A stretch of DNA of 64,000 nt, taken from assembly GCA_023512835.1 (NCBI GenBank), contig CM042089.1, forward strand, positions 1,827,987 to 1,891,986, read 5' to 3'. The notes under the pieces are model-generated. The model did not search any database. It saw nothing but the letters and a program-made list of their open reading frames with translations, and had not been told where the DNA came from. Both the position numbers and the translations under genes were made by a program. Every line of letters starts with the position of its first letter. Position 1 is the stretch's first letter. Positions 25,941 through 40,600 of the stretch are shown piece by piece. Origin of the DNA: Taxillus chinensis (Eukaryota; Streptophyta; Magnoliopsida; Santalales; Loranthaceae).

Positions 25941-28900
25941 TTAAGGGTTAGGGAATTGAGGAGGGATGGTAGGTGGGAGGAACGTGAGGTTAGGAGAGAA
26001 GAATAAGGGGTAAATGTATGAATTGACATTATTGATGACATATCATCATCACTCAAAATAAAAATTGAAGTCATATTTATTATTTTTTTATTTTTATTAA
26101 TGATTCACGTAATGTATAAGATGATTTTTAGCTAAATAAGATGGATCGTATATCCTATGTGGTATTTATTATCAGGAGAGGAGCACTTGTTGTTCTTAAA
26201 ATGGTTACTAATTAAATTATATTTTTATTAGAGCATTTACTGTAAATTATTTATTTATATTTTTTATTAGTTTAAAGAGCTATATTAACAAAAATGACTT
26301 AAAACTACACTTTAAATTTTAACAAAATGAATAATAACCATTTAAATTCAATCCAATACTATATATTCGTTATTTATTAAAATATTATACTTTCTCTCAC
26401 CACATTTATTTTTTTTATTTTTTTCTCCTTTTCATATTTACGTTTCTATTTAAAAGAATAAATAAATAATTTTAAAGTAATATTTTATTTAATAAATAAT
26501 TAAAATAGAGGGACAACGAATATGATTGAATTGTTAAATTAAAAAAGATATACTCTTATTATTTTGAATTAAATTTGAAAAGGTTATTGTTTTTTATTAA
26601 AATATGAAAAAATAATACGGTTCGAATTTAAATTTTTTCTTTCAAAAACTTGCCTTTATTCGTCCTTCATCGGATTCATTTATAAAATGGATCCAACATT
26701 TTAATAATAATAATAATAATAGATTAAAATATTAAAGACTTGTAATGCTTTGAGAACGGCATTTAAATTTTTTTCTTACGAAAATTCATCTTGCCTTCAG
26801 CCATCCATCGCATCCACTTTTAAAGTGGATCCGATGCATTTTTAAAAACGCCAACACCGCGTTCGCACCAAGACTGTCCTTATTATTACTATACATAACT
26901 TTAAATAATAAATGAATAAAAACATAAATTATATATATTTACGCAGAAACGTATAAATAAACAGTGTAGGCCGTGAATGAAAGTGTTTTGGCTTTTTTAA
27001 ATAAATAAGTGGATTTAATGCAATGCAAGATCAAGAAATTAGAAAGAAATAAAGAAAAAAAACACTAAGGCCACCTCCAATACTAATTTATATTTTATTT
27101 TTATGTATAGAGTTTTTTACATTTATATAGTCATTTCATCACTTTAATTCTAAAACTACTCTTTATTTATTTATTTTATTATCACAATAATTTTATTTTA
27201 ACCGAACAAAGTAGAATAAAACCAAAAAGAAACTCATAAACATTTTTTCTGACTGTAAAAAAAATCACCAGTATTAATCAATATTCAATAATTTTAAAAA
27301 CAAAAAACGTTGAAGGGTTGATTTAATCATTTTTTCTTTCAATGAAAAATCTCTTACTAATATTAATATAAAATATAACGGTTGAAAAATAAAAATATAA
27401 CAATTTTAAAGAAAAGGTTCCAGATTCAAATTCAATGCACATTAAAAACATATATAAATATACGCAAAGAAATGATGTAAGAAAAAACAAAAACTCTTCA
27501 ACTGTTAAAAATTAACCAAAGAGATGTTGATTTAATTATTTTTTTCAAAATCTCTTACTATTCAATATTTAAGATTAATTTAACCGTTTGAAAGACCGGT
27601 TTTAAAATTCAAAAAGAACGGATATAATTTCAATTTCAACTGTTTAAATTTCCTATTTTCCAACAAATTTTTTTTATCATAAAAAAGTATTTCATTTCTT
27701 TGATTTTCATTTATGTGGGACCAAAATTTCTTTTTCATTAATTTTAATTTCTATTTCATATACTTTGGCTTGAAGAAAATGAAAATGACACTCTTAACTC
27801 CGATTATGATGATGAAATTAAGATACTTTCAAGTTTTGCAATGAAAGAATTTTTTTTTTTTTTAAATCAAGCATCAACATAGAACAAAAAATTTTAAAGC
27901 ACAATTATCTGTAAGGCCAATGAAAGCTTTTTCATGATTATTTTTCTAAAGGCCACTTTCCAAAATCTATATTTCATTCATTTACCAAATAATTTGTTAT
28001 ATAGTTATTTATTTATTCTTTTTTTAACATTTCATGTTTTGAAAAAGAACAAGAAATCAAAAATTGCATATACTGGGGAAAATATAATATTTTAATAATA
28101 TTGTATAGTATTGTATTAAATTTAGATATGTACTATTTTTTTTATTAAATATCCTATTAGAATAGAAAATTTTCTAAAAGTAGTTTTAAGTTTTTTTGTT
28201 AAATTAATTATTTAAACTAATAAAAAATACTAACTCTTAATATAATTTTTAAATTAGGAGTGAAACTTTAAATTGTCAAACCAATGTAATCTGATTCGCC
28301 AATTCAATTTATCAAACCATCAAAATCAAATAAAATTGATTTGGTTTGATTTAAAATAAGTAATATTATCAATTTGATTTTGTTTGAAATTTTAAAATTA
28401 TAGTTTAAACCATTCTGAAATAAAAGGTTTTTGAGTTGCATGGGGAAATGCCATCGTTGACTATTTACTTGGTCAATTGAATTGAGATTCTCACAAGTAA
28501 TAATAGTAATTCACATTTTATGATTTATGTTTTAAAGTTTGTATATTATATCCTTTGATGTAACTGATGGAGATTGTCATTTATTTAATTTTTATATTAT
28601 AAAACTTATTTATTTAAGATTATTTATTAAAAATTTTTGATGGGGTGTGCTCGTGAATTATATTATTTTTAAATTATAAGTTTAATATATATATATATAT
28701 ATATGTATTATGAAAATACGTAATTTTTTTTATTTTATATTCTTTTAACTTTTTTAAAAATGAAAAATGAAAAATTAAATCAAGCCAATAATCTGTTGAA
28801 CTGTGGGATAAAATTAAATTGATCTAAATTAAATCAGTTGAATCCAATTGGTTTGATTTGATTTTATTAAAACCAATAAATAAAATATAGTCCAAACTGT
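25941..28900. other. AT-rich intergenic region with repeat debris
   Basis: About 3 kb without a gene. An imperfect direct repeat (about 26620-26710 and 26755-26850, sharing ATTTAAATTTTTTTCTT and GGATCC-containing blocks) is visible. A segment near 28255-28420 and 28780-28890 is rich in TTGGTTTGATTT and its complement, the style of hAT-related short elements. Nothing is well enough preserved to classify. Confidence 0.4.
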
Positions 28901-29270
28901 TAACTTTTTTTTGATCTGATGATGCCAGCTTCCGCTTCTCTCTCCCCCTCCTGGTCAACGACCCGACCCCTCCGATCTGCGGAATCAGAACTCCGATTTG
29001 AGCCCATTCATTAAGAGTCGACCGAGTCGACTCACCGAGGATCGTCGTCCCTGGGACAAAGTTGCTGCTCTGTTCGGTAAACTTCCCCTTCTCCTCCTTC
29101 CCTCTGTTCCTCATTTCGTGGTTCGGGGTCTTGTTTCACATACACATCTGATGACATCGTGCATTTCATGTTGGCTTACGTTTACAACAGAAGAGTACAA
29201 GATTGAATTTTTATTTTTGGGTTAGCAAAATTGAAGCATTGATTGTTTGTTTGTTCTACAGGGTCTCGCA

Positions 29271-32200
29271 ATGGGATTAACTAAAACTGAAATAAACCTG
29301 CGAAGGTTGCTTGCAGCTGCTCCTCAGCAACAGAATCAGACCAAACTTATCCATGTATATTCAGAGTAATTCAGAAGTGAAACCATGTGTTTTGTATTGT
29401 GGGTTTGTTGATTTTGGTATTTTAAACTCTGTAAAAATGTATTTTTCTTGGAGGACTATCATCCTTCCACTTTTTTTTTTTTTTTTTATTTAAATAATTT
29501 TGACAATGGTTTTATTTTTCCATTGATGTAGTCCTTATAAAAAAATTTATTGGACTGCAAGAAGTTTTTGGTGTATTTATTTTTTATTTTTCTTTTTTTC
29601 ACCCATTCTGAGGGTTTATATTCATGTCACTCACTGCCCTTGGTATCATTGACATAAGTAATGCGATTGTGCAGTATGTTGCTACTTTACGAGAACAAGT
29701 AGAACAACTGGGTGAGGAGAGAACTCCCGAAGGCTTGCCAAGGTTTGTGGGCTATCATCATCTTATTGTTACTTATTTTGTTAAGTTCACAAGTTTTGAT
29801 TGAATCTGTATTGATGCCGTCTGCTTGTTAAATTGCCCTCTATATGCCTTTTTGAAATATAATTGCGCTGGTTGTTGGAGATAGTTTTCTAAAATTATTA
29901 TCTAGATTTTTATGTTTTGGATTGTGAATGCTTCTGGAAGGACTCGCCATCTATTGTCCACAGTGCCATTGTCATCTTTTATCACTGGTTAGATTATAAT
30001 TCTTATTCAAAGTGGTTGTTATAAATTTCAACTGTCATAATATTAGAGGACTACTTTTATTTTGTGCCACAACTATACCTTGTCAAATCAATGTAAATTT
30101 TGAAAAAAAAATATAAATGGCTTTGTTTTGAAAGATCAAAACATTAAAAATCATGGATATTTTATGGAAACAACTGTCAATATTTTCCTATATGCATGCA
30201 TGCATGCATGTATGTATGTATATGGGGGAATGCTTATTTAGACTAAAGTAATACTGGCCACCACTTGTTCCCGTCCACACCCAAAGGGAAGATGTTAGGG
30301 TAAAAATAAAGTCCTCCCAATACAAAAGACCCTTTCTTTGTACCCCAAAATATTGTCCGAGGTTTTGAGCTTACACTTCCCCTCATTGATACTTATTCCA
30401 AAATAAAACAAAACAAAGGAAGTCACTCAGATTGATATTTTATCTAACTTTGGCAATACATACCAAAAATGATCTTCTGCTACAAGGAAGTATGACAGCT
30501 TCAAGTTTTTTGGTAAAGCTTCTCTTTATGTTGAAGCTGAGACATTTTTGTTGAAATAAATGGAAACCAGCCATTATTATGAAACATTGGTATTATTTTT
30601 GGGCTCTTAGAGGCTGTCATTACTTAACAATTCTGATGGAATTACTGCTGACAAGAATGATTTAATTTTTAGATTCAATGAAACAAATATATGAATGACC
30701 AAGTAATAATTTCATCCATTTGCTTTATTTTAAAGACAATTAGTTGCCTCTTTATGTTTGTGCCGCTGCTTACATTTTGCATGCAAGAATCTTGCTGTGA
30801 CTCTTTCAAAGTTGTTTATATAGAGTTTCAAAAGCCATGTTAAATGATTATTCGGAGAAGATCGAAGCCATTGCATCCAAATTAGCGGCTTCCTCTTTTG
30901 TAAGTGAACTTGTCTTTTAAGCTAGCGTTTTTACATTGTGTATCAAAGAATAAGATATTTCAGTTTTTAAATTGTTTTAATATAATATTTCAACGCTCCT
31001 AATGGTTTGGTTGACAATGACTTTTTTTCCAATTTTGTGGCTAACCAACCTACTTCTTATTTGTGGCTTTAGTTTATTCATTTGAAAGTATATTTTTTGT
31101 ATCACTGTTGCTGGGGAAATGCTCATTTTGACCCATTCAATGTTCTTTAAGAGATCATATATTTAGATCCAAATTAAACCTGGACTTGAGGAAAATCATC
31201 TGCACATTACATAATCATTGACCATTATGAATGGTTGAACTTGATAAAAAAAACTGCATGGGTAGAAATTTTCCAGTCACTTGATAGCATTTTAACACAG
31301 CACAGTCTCTAAAGTATAGGTTTGGGTTTGGAGGATGATGTTGCTGGCATCCAAAGAGTGAAAGGGAAGCTGTTGGTGTGCTTGTTAGATGCATCCACGT
31401 GTTGCAACATAGTTTTTTAGTGGTGAGGGTTTTGAGCCTCTTAGTGTGTGTTGTGTAATTCCGTGACACTTCCTTGATGCCTTTAATAACAATTTTCTTT
31501 TTCTGATAAAAAAGGGTATGGCATGGGTTTTGGAACTCGTGAGTCTCATCATTTCTCTAAAGTGTATGTTTGAGACTTGGGTTTTTGAAGAACTCCCTAC
31601 TTTCATGATCATTTCTGTAAATTGTTTTCTCTCTTGGGGAGTTGTGGAATACACTATTTCATTTTCCTGTTTTAGCATCAGTTTTCCTTTTTAGCATTTT
31701 TTATTATTATTGATCTGCTGTATTTTATTGCGTCTCTATGGTATCATGGTTTGGGTTTATTTATTTATTTATATATATTGTGTGTTCCAATGTTCTTTTT
31801 TTTGAGATTTGTTGGTATTCTTGACGTAGTTTTGTTGTTCTGTCTTTTTCTTGACCAAGGATATCTTGATAAACTTTATTTGCATTCTTCTATTTTCTAA
31901 AGTATTGTTTTCATTTATTAACAAACTCCTAACATTATTTAAGCTAAATGACACTCAAACCCAGAAAGTGAAACACTACCAACACAAACTACCTATAAAT
32001 TCCTGTATAAACTGGAAGGTATTTGAAATTGCTGTTCAACTGATAGTTCTGGCTTTAGGAATTTCTGTACTTCATTGGAATTTACTGAATATGGTAGTTT
32101 GATACATATGTGCTCCAGAATTCTAGAGGAACGTGGTGGCACCATTATACGGATCTTGTGGATGTTTTAGGGGAGTCGGGGAATGCAGTTTCTGCTGTGA

Positions 32201-34332
32201 AGGAAGTCAGTTGAGATTGTTTTGTAGAGACAAACTAGGTTGTGCCAAGATAGAACTAGTTTTATCACAGTTATTGATAATTAATGATGAATCAAGTTTT
32301 TTTTCGAGGCTTCAAGAATCACCTCTGTAACCTGTATGTATTTTAATAATTTCTAGGTTGCATATCTTTCTGACTTAAAGATTGTTGGAGCTCTTGTTTT
32401 ATTGCTTTTGTGTTTCCCATTATGCTAAGTTTCTCAATATCAACATGTTTCTTTTTTTGATTGTATACAGAAATTACCTATGTGATATTCATTTGGGACT
32501 GTTTGAGACCCATTATTTTGTTTTTCATTCCTACATCTCTATATCATGTGATGGTTAACCATTTTTCTTGACAAATTCCAGTCTAACGTGCAAGACTCTC
32601 TGGAGCCCTTTCCTGGGAGTTCTTTCAAAGAAAACCCTAAATTAGAGGAGGAAACACTTGTTCCCACATCTCCAGGATTGAGGAGAAGACATGTGTGGGT
32701 GAAATAATATCAACAGTTGTGATCTTCTTTGACCTTTAACTAGTCTCATTTGAACTGATTTCTTAAATTTTTTGGTTGAATTTACAGGCCTGCCTTCAAT
32801 TTTGAAGATAGAAATCAAGAGACTACCGTGGCTGATCCTCAAGTGCCTGTCAAACTGGATGCTGCTGCACAGACGCACATTGAAAAGCACAGGTATCTCT
32901 TACAGTTTTATACACTAGTTAAAACTTGCATAACTTTTATTTATAACTTTTATTTATATGCGCAATTGGGCATGTGCATATAGTTAGCATTTGTTTATTA
33001 AATCAAACTAAATCAACAAGCCTTGGGGTCGGCTATATGAATCACATACTGAAAGTTTATATTATCTTTATCTTGAATAGTAGTAGTAATATTATGTTTG
33101 AATGCATGTCTAATCCCACCCAAATATTGAAGGAAAAGTTCTGGTCATGACTTTTATATGTGTAATTGGGCATGCGCATATAGTTAGCATTTGTTTATTA
33201 AATCAAACTAAATCAACAAGTCTTAGGGTCGGCTATATGAATCACATACTGAAAGTTTATATTAAGCATTTTTTTACTGTTAAAATTAAAATAATCAATA
33301 TGAAAGCAGTGATTAATTATATATTGACTCTTACATTTAGGGTGATTATATATATTAATTCACTATTTTATGATTTGGGCTTACTTTTTTATTAAATCAA
33401 CAATAAGTTGATCGCATGCTGTTATTTTGTATATTTTACTAAGAAAAGTTGAATGCACGGTAAGCTAAGGAATTGTTTGGGTCCCAGTCAATACCCTGCT
33501 TCAAGGCATAGTTTCACCCTCTTAACTAAAACTCAAATTGATCGAGCCTGGAAAAGGACTTATTTCCAGCTTTTGTAGGCTTCATTTTTTTTGGTAAATG
33601 ATAAAAAATTTTCTTTATACCAAGGGAAGAAGCCCTGTAATGTGACAGGATTTCTGGGTTTTCCTTACAAAATTTTCATACTTTCCACTAATTGAACAGA
33701 AAACTTCAAGAAGATTTGACGGACGAAATGGTGGGTTTGGCACGGCAACTGAAAGAGAGTAGTCTTATGATGAGCCAGTCCTTGAAAAATACTGAAAAGG
33801 TAGAGCTGTGTGATTTGTTGCTGTTTGTTACATATATTATTCAAATATCTTATGGCAGTGCACTGGCTGATGAACATGTTTTGGTAATAAAAAATGCTTT
33901 TTAAAAAAATTATTTATCAATCGTTATATTTTTATTTTTATTTTTATTTTCATACCTTGGTTGTGTCAATGCTGATCTCATAAATTCTTTTCCTAATCTT
34001 TAATATGGCCGGTTGGCACAGTATATGTTCATTTCTAACAGTTTCTTTGTTCTGTCCTTCAACTAACACCAACACCAGTCTGTTTCACAAACGTTAACCC
34101 TGAAAACCAGAAAATGTGATTTGTTTATCTGTTTCCGCTTTCTATTTGTTCACAGGTACTTGATTCAACAGAGAAGGCAGTTGAGCATAGCTTGGCAAGC
34201 ACTGGTCATGCCAATACCCGGACGATGGAGGTATCCTCCAAGACGTGGAAGACAACATGCTACACGTGGCTTCTAATGTTTATAATGACATTCATGTTCG
34301 TTATGGTTGTGCTGCTAATTCGGATCACCTGA
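29271..34332 (+). CDS. USE1: USE1-type SNARE (vesicle transport protein USE1), 240 aa
   Basis: A Q-SNARE of the ER for retrograde Golgi-to-ER transport, working with Sec20- and Sec22-type partners. Seven coding exons: 29271-29354, 29675-29742, 30824-30899, 32582-32694, 32788-32892, 33700-33799, 34156-34332; they sum to 723 nt, phases consistent. The N-terminus is [20 protein letters not shown], then a helical region. The SNARE motif lies at about residues 145-200 ([20 protein letters not shown], then [19 protein letters not shown]). A tail anchor follows at about 217-237 ([20 protein letters not shown]), ending RIT. Length fits the family. An untranslated first exon around 28960-29075 is likely, with a donor GTTCG|GTAAAC and an acceptor just before the ATG. 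Intron 5 holds a duplicated 112-bp segment. Confidence 0.9.
32953..33264. repeat. duplicated 112-bp segment in a USE1 intron
   Basis: 32953-33064 and 33153-33264 are direct copies exactly 200 bp apart. They differ at about five positions, all transitions (TGCGCA/TGTGTA, GTGC/GCGC, CCTTGGGG/TCTTAGGG). The core GGGTCGGCTATATGAATCAC resembles a motif seen in some plant SINEs, as I recall, but no full element is clear. Confidence 0.85.
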
Positions 34333-37300
34333 ATTTCTGCATCTTTGGCGGTGGTACGAGGGAAAATATCTGTTCTTGTCTGTTGTGACATTTGCGTCTC
34401 AATCACAATTCACAAATCAAGAATAATCATGGGTAGTGTTTTTTTTTAAATGTTTCTTTGTTGGAATAACCTTAACAAATTAGAATCACCCCAAAAACCT
34501 GATTAAAAGACATCAACAGTTGTAGAGAGGAGGCTCGGTCGGTGACTGGTTTTTATGAATTTGAAAAAAAAAGCCAAAAATAGCAAAAATAAAAGCCTTC
34601 AAGCAAAATCGTTCCATCAATATTTTTCGTAGTGCTAAGCATAAAAATCAATAAATCGATTTAATTTGATAAGTTAATCAATTAAAAATTGAATACATTA
34701 AAAACTGAATAATTTGATTTTTTTTTTGAGTTTATTAACCTTTGATGAGAATTTTTTTTTGATGAATTTGAAATTTTGTTCACAGTAAGTAATATAAAGA
34801 TTTTATCAATTAGAAGTGAAAGTTTATTGATTATGGATTTCTTAAGTTTAATCTAAAGGTATTTTTGATGACGATAATTTATTTGATTTGGTTTGTTGAG
34901 ATTAAATATTAAATTATGTATTTTAGTTTGTGTTATGTTTTATATTTAAGGTAAAAAAATTAGCGATACTAGGGTTGAGCAAAAAAACTGTTAACCCGAT
35001 TTAACCTAACAAATCGATCGATCAAAAATCAAATAAACTGAAAACCGAATAAATTGATTTGGGTGGATTAAGTAATTTTATCAATCCGATCGAAAATCAA
35101 AAATTCAGTTTACCAAAGTAATATAACCCGCCCAGATTGATTTGCAGTTCAGCATTTTGCTGGGATCGCAAACACACACATGCAAGCAATTTAAAGAAAC
35201 AAGAGGTATTTACATAGTTCAGCAATGTGCTTACATCCATGAGAGAAGGGTGCCGAATTTACCATTCGTCTTTGACAAGTTGCCAGAGGATAATATTACA
35301 AGAGTTTTTTTTTTCTATTTTCTTCTCTCTTATTGTCTCACACAATATATAGGATTCAATCCCGTTTTAAACTATCCACATAGCTCCTATCCAAGATGAC
35401 TGCATCAACATGCTTTCGTCCATGACCAAAACTGCCCACCAATGTTAATAACTGCCGCATTAAGTTTGAGGAGTTGCAGCCATCAATCCTTTGACTCCTT
35501 AATTTGGAGTAGCCTTACGATATATATATATATATATATATATAAAAACCATATTTTGGTGAAAAAGAAAAAGGTAATAGGACGTGAAAAAAGGAATTCA
35601 CCTGCTCACATTTAATTTGAAATGGCAAAGGGAAAGCAATGGAAAAAACACTAGCAAATATGAAGCAATTGTATTGTATACGAATAGAGGTTAGAACCGG
35701 GACGGCATTATCTTTTTTAGGTTAAAATGGTCACTTGAGGCCTCAAAATTTGGAGGGTTTCTAAAAAAAAATCACCAAGTAAAATATCATGCAAAAAGTT
35801 AAAGCCTGCCCAACCTTAATTAGGAACAGAGTCACTTGAATACAAGAAACCCTTCTATTGAATTTCACTTGAGTCACCAAAACTCTGGCCTTACAATCTC
35901 GGTATGATTTATATCTTTTTAAATTCAATGTTAGCTTAATAGATTTTTCATTATTTGGGATTTTGTAGGTATCCATGATTATTATCGTTGGTGGGTGGTT
36001 TAGATTACTTTTGTAATTTACACGATTTAGCTATTACATTTCCCCTACGTTTGATATTTCAATTGTAGTTGAATTACTTAACTCAAGTATTTCAATTACA
36101 TTAAGTAAATGTGGCCACAAGTCTTACTAAAAAAACTCTTATTATTCAATGTCAACATACGAAATTTTAAAAATATATATAAAATAAAAAAAAAGGCATC
36201 TTATTAAATGAGGCCCCAGTTTGCCGGTTCATCACAATAATGGCAATTTCTATCAATTATTTGAACTTTTTTTTTTTTGAAAAAACATCTTCACCTGTGT
36301 ATTTTGATTATTCTGTTTTTTTTATTTTTAAAATTTTTTATTTTCTGATAAAAAATATTTTAAAATTTTTTATTCGAAAATAATTACTATGTTTTTAAAA
36401 TAAAAACAAAAAACAAGATAATCAGACAAATTCTAATTTTCTCTTTTGAAGTCTTTGTTTTATAATTCAATTAGATTGAAAGTAAAATTAAAGTTGATAG
36501 TAACAGTTGAAGTAAAATATTAATAAAAAAATACATTAAGGTTGTACAACAGTACTGAAAAGTAAAAAATAATTTTAAAATTTAAAATTTTTAAAAAAGT
36601 AATGAATATTTGATAATAGTGTTCTATGGTATCATAGGAGCCCGAGGCTGGGGATGTCATCTTATTATAGCAAGATTACATATTATCTCAGATTCCTAAT
36701 GATTTTTTTTTGGTTTTTTAGTAAGTACATGTGAAAGGGGGCTATTTAAAAGTTAAAAAAACGTGGAAGAAAATGAGCGCAAATTTGATGTTGAATGTTC
36801 TTTATCGCATCAATTTTTAATATTTTTAGTCATGACTATTAAATTAAATATTCATACTGCTCGATTTGAATTAGCAAAATCCCAAATACCAAAATCCCTT
36901 TAAATTTTTATTTATTTATCTTTCAATTTTTTCGGTGTGAATTAGCAAAATCCCAAATACCAAAAATCAACACAATATTGGTAAAGTAGATAAAGTTAAT
37001 TTATCAATCCTTATTTATAAATAATTTTTAAAAATAAGAACAACTTTTACAAAGACACTATTTCATAACACAAACTTATTCACAAATAAATTTGGTTAAG
37101 CGGAATAAGCTAATTATTCTAAACCCACTCATGGGCTACACTAAAATAAATAATTCTTTTTTTAAAATTAATGACATCCACCCAAATTTATAGTCTTAAG
37201 AGTAGGGCTTATACGGGTGCAAAATTAGTACAAACGGCAAATTTGATACGCAGACCAAAAGCATACAGCCAAACCAACATTTCTGTAATAATGCAGAGTC

Positions 37301-37387
37301 GAATATTGCAATGAAGCGCTAAGAAAGCCAAATCCCAAAGATATTCTCCATGCGAATGCTCCGAAATCATAATTACTTTTAAGCTGT
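34333..37387. other. intergenic region between convergent USE1 and CLASP
   Basis: AT-rich. At 34970-35120 there is a block rich in AACCCGATTTAACC and related motifs and at 35140-35480 a moderately complex segment that looks like transposon debris (possibly an old LTR). A TA run lies at 35521-35543. At 36868-36895 and 36939-36965 the phrase GAATTAGCAAAATCCCAAAT is repeated. No gene is seen. Confidence 0.4.
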
Positions 37388-37416
37388 GGGGGGGGGGGGG
37401 GGGGGGGGGGGGGGGG
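37388..37416. repeat. 29-base G homopolymer
   Basis: Twenty-nine consecutive G on the plus strand (C on the CLASP strand), about 230 bp past the CLASP stop codon, so probably in its 3' UTR. G/C runs this long are rare in AT-rich plant DNA; the true length may be uncertain because of sequencing slippage. Confidence 0.9.
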
Positions 37417-37646
37417 AGGCATTGTCAATTAAATGTACAAAATGAGAACAACATATAACCTATTTTCCCAACAACCTTGTAAAACAAACAGAACACGAAA
37501 GGTGGGAGAGCAAAACAAAAACAAATAATTATTCATCAGAAAATGGCAAACAAACCTAACCCACCAATGAAATACATATTGCACAAAATATACAACATAC
37601 ACGGCCATAAATGAGGACCAATATCCCAAACTCAAATTTTAGTCAC

Positions 37647-40600
37647 CTAATTATGATTCGCATCTATCGCTGTACCTGTCCGAGCTTGTGAGATTCTGTT
37701 AGCATAGATAGTAACCAACCGCAACTGTGTACTGTTAAGCCCTTCCAAATGTGGCAAGAATGCCTTCCCGACCATAATGTAGATATCCACCAGGCAGAAA
37801 ACAACAGTCTGAGCGACCACAAACCAAATATACAATTTGTTACAAAAAAAAAAAGGATATCTACATTTTTGTATTTTGACAATACATGCATCAAGCATTA
37901 CTAGAGAAAATTGGCCAATAAAATAATCAAAATTTAGGCGCTATGTGGAATGAGTCAATTGATGTTTTGAGGTTCATATTCAAAGCACAACAGTACAATA
38001 AAATATCGGTCTATTATACATCTTGAATCTTCTACAGCATAACACTAAATCTTCGAATGTTCACAAAGTTGCAAATAAGCTTGATAGAAACATGTTTGTG
38101 TTCAACCAATAAGCTAATCAAAACCTCTGGGAACAAAACACCTTCAACAAAATAAAACCTCAGTCGCCATTATCCATATTCTGACCACTATAACCCTAAC
38201 AAAGGCCAAACTAATCCCCTCGGTATAATACACATAAGATCCTGTAGCTAGGGTCACGTGCAATAACAGTTATTAACATGTATTATTTGCAATGGCTTCT
38301 GGGCTTATGAGAAAATTTGAAATATTTTCTTGTGAACTTGCCTTCAAATGCATGCTAAAAAGAGCCATAGCCTGGACAGGCCTGTTCAGTCAGCCAAGCC
38401 TCAATAGATCTGTTCAAAGCTTGCCGTGTTAAGACTCAAGAACTTAAGTGCCATGAGCTGCCTTGAAGTAATGTATTTCAGGCAATTAAGGTATTTTAAA
38501 ATTAGTCATACCGCTGGTGCAACAGGAACTCAAAGTTTAGAACGTGAGAAATATAAATGTTTCATTCACTTGCTAACTTTCTGAATGTAAACATATATAC
38601 ATCCCAGTCCAACCCCTGATCTTACAACTAATTCCTAAGAAAGAGTCTTATAATAATTAATAACTAAAAAACTAAAGAATCTTACAATAACTAATACCTA
38701 ACAACCATACATACAAATAATAAATATAATGCAAGAAAATTAAAGAATTAATGTAATAACTACATCTAGACTTTCTTGTTACTCACATTAAGTCAAGAAA
38801 TGAAGTTTTAGTACCTTGCGGACATCTGCACTTTGGTTCCCAAATGCATCAAAAAGAGCAGGCAAAAATGAAGGTAACTGAGTCATCAATTCCTCTTGTG
38901 AGAGCCGTCCCACGAGCTGAGAACAGAACTCAATCTATTATCATCGGTATTGGCAAGACAAACCCATAATTTTGCAAGAAGTAGTCTTGAAAAATTGTGT
39001 GTGAGAGAAAAATTAATGAAATGCTAAATACAGTCCCCGAAATGGAAACTGCATTATAAACTCTATATTTTCATCAAAATGCTGTCATTTTCATTAATGA
39101 CATTTTAATTAAAATAATATTAGTTTGAGAAAAATATGAAGGGCTTGCAATACAATCCCAAAATGAAGATTGCATTTAAATTTTGTCATATGTATATAAA
39201 CATAAAAACCGCATTCATTAATTTGTCACTTAGAGGCAGAAAATACCATATTCAAAGCATTCTACAAATACTATGGCTTTTTACTGTTAGAATAGCAACA
39301 ATAAAAGTGACTGCTCATGTTGGAGCATTTGCCTGTTGCAGTGAGATTTATCTTTTTCTCTTGATGTATTATACTCATTGACTGTATAATAAGTGTGTAA
39401 CTTTTTGGGGTTAGCATGTACACACACTCTCTCTCTCTCAAGGAGATTATACTCGTTCACCTGGTGTTGCAGCTCGACTAATGGTACTACAGCTTCAACA
39501 GACCAGCACTGGCCTCCACCTGGACCGTTGTTGCAGCCACCCATTCATTCCATTATCAAGCCCTGTCTTCTTTAATCAAGCCCAACTCATGATTCTATGG
39601 TCTGTCTTTCCAAAGGGAGTTGTCATTGGATCATTAATTCTGGTGCTATAGATCATAGGAGTGACAATATTGGTAATTTTCGATCCTTTAATATTTTCTA
39701 AATTTATATTTGATTTTAGACTCCCCCGATAAGTATTTTATAAATAATATATTGACCCTTTGGCTTTGTTTATATCTTCAAGCTCACATAGCTTTTGTAA
39801 GTTTGTCAAACCAAACTCATGGTAATTATTTATGATCATACAAGGCCTTTTTCAATCTACACGTAATGTAGCAATCAGTTTTCCATCACAACTAGATGAA
39901 CCTTCCATGTAAATTTTATCTTCTAACTCATTATATAGAACGACATTCTTCACATCAAATTGATAGAAATTTCACCATAATTAACTGCAAAAGATAATAA
40001 TAATCCGATAGTAGTTATTTTTACAACTGGAGAAAAAAATTTCGAATAATCAATCCCATAGGTTTAGTATAACTTTTAGCTATTAATCTCACTTTATATC
40101 TCTTAATTGAACCATGTACTTTGTACTTCATAGTGTATAACCATTTACTTCCCACAACAATGAAACTAGCTCCTAGGTTTTGTTCATCTTTATAGCCTCT
40201 ATTTCCACATTCATAGCATGTCTCGATTTCCTTTTAGATAACGTCTTAGACAAGTTGGTAGAAATAAAAACGATTTTCAGAATGAGAATTTATGAAAGGA
40301 TACATAATGTGAAAGAGGATACAAAGAACGTTTAGTGCATTCTCAAGTTCCATTTCAGAGGGCAATGAGAATATCTTGGTCAAAAACATAAATTAGATTA
40401 GGAGAATTAGGAATTGTTACCTTAAGTGCAAGAGTTAGTGATAAGTCTTGAACACGCACAAGTCAAGGGGCTATCTATGCTTCACGGACGTGAGCTTTAG
40501 AGATTGGAGGTGTTGCTTATTCAAAAACAGATTCAGATTCAGGAACTGGTGTAGATGTGAGGAGGCAACTCATCAAGAAGGAAGTGCCCATCCTTTTCTT

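Noticed and set aside
35140..35480. Possible solo LTR
   Set aside because: Texture is like an LTR, but no clear TG...CA ends or target duplication could be fixed by eye.
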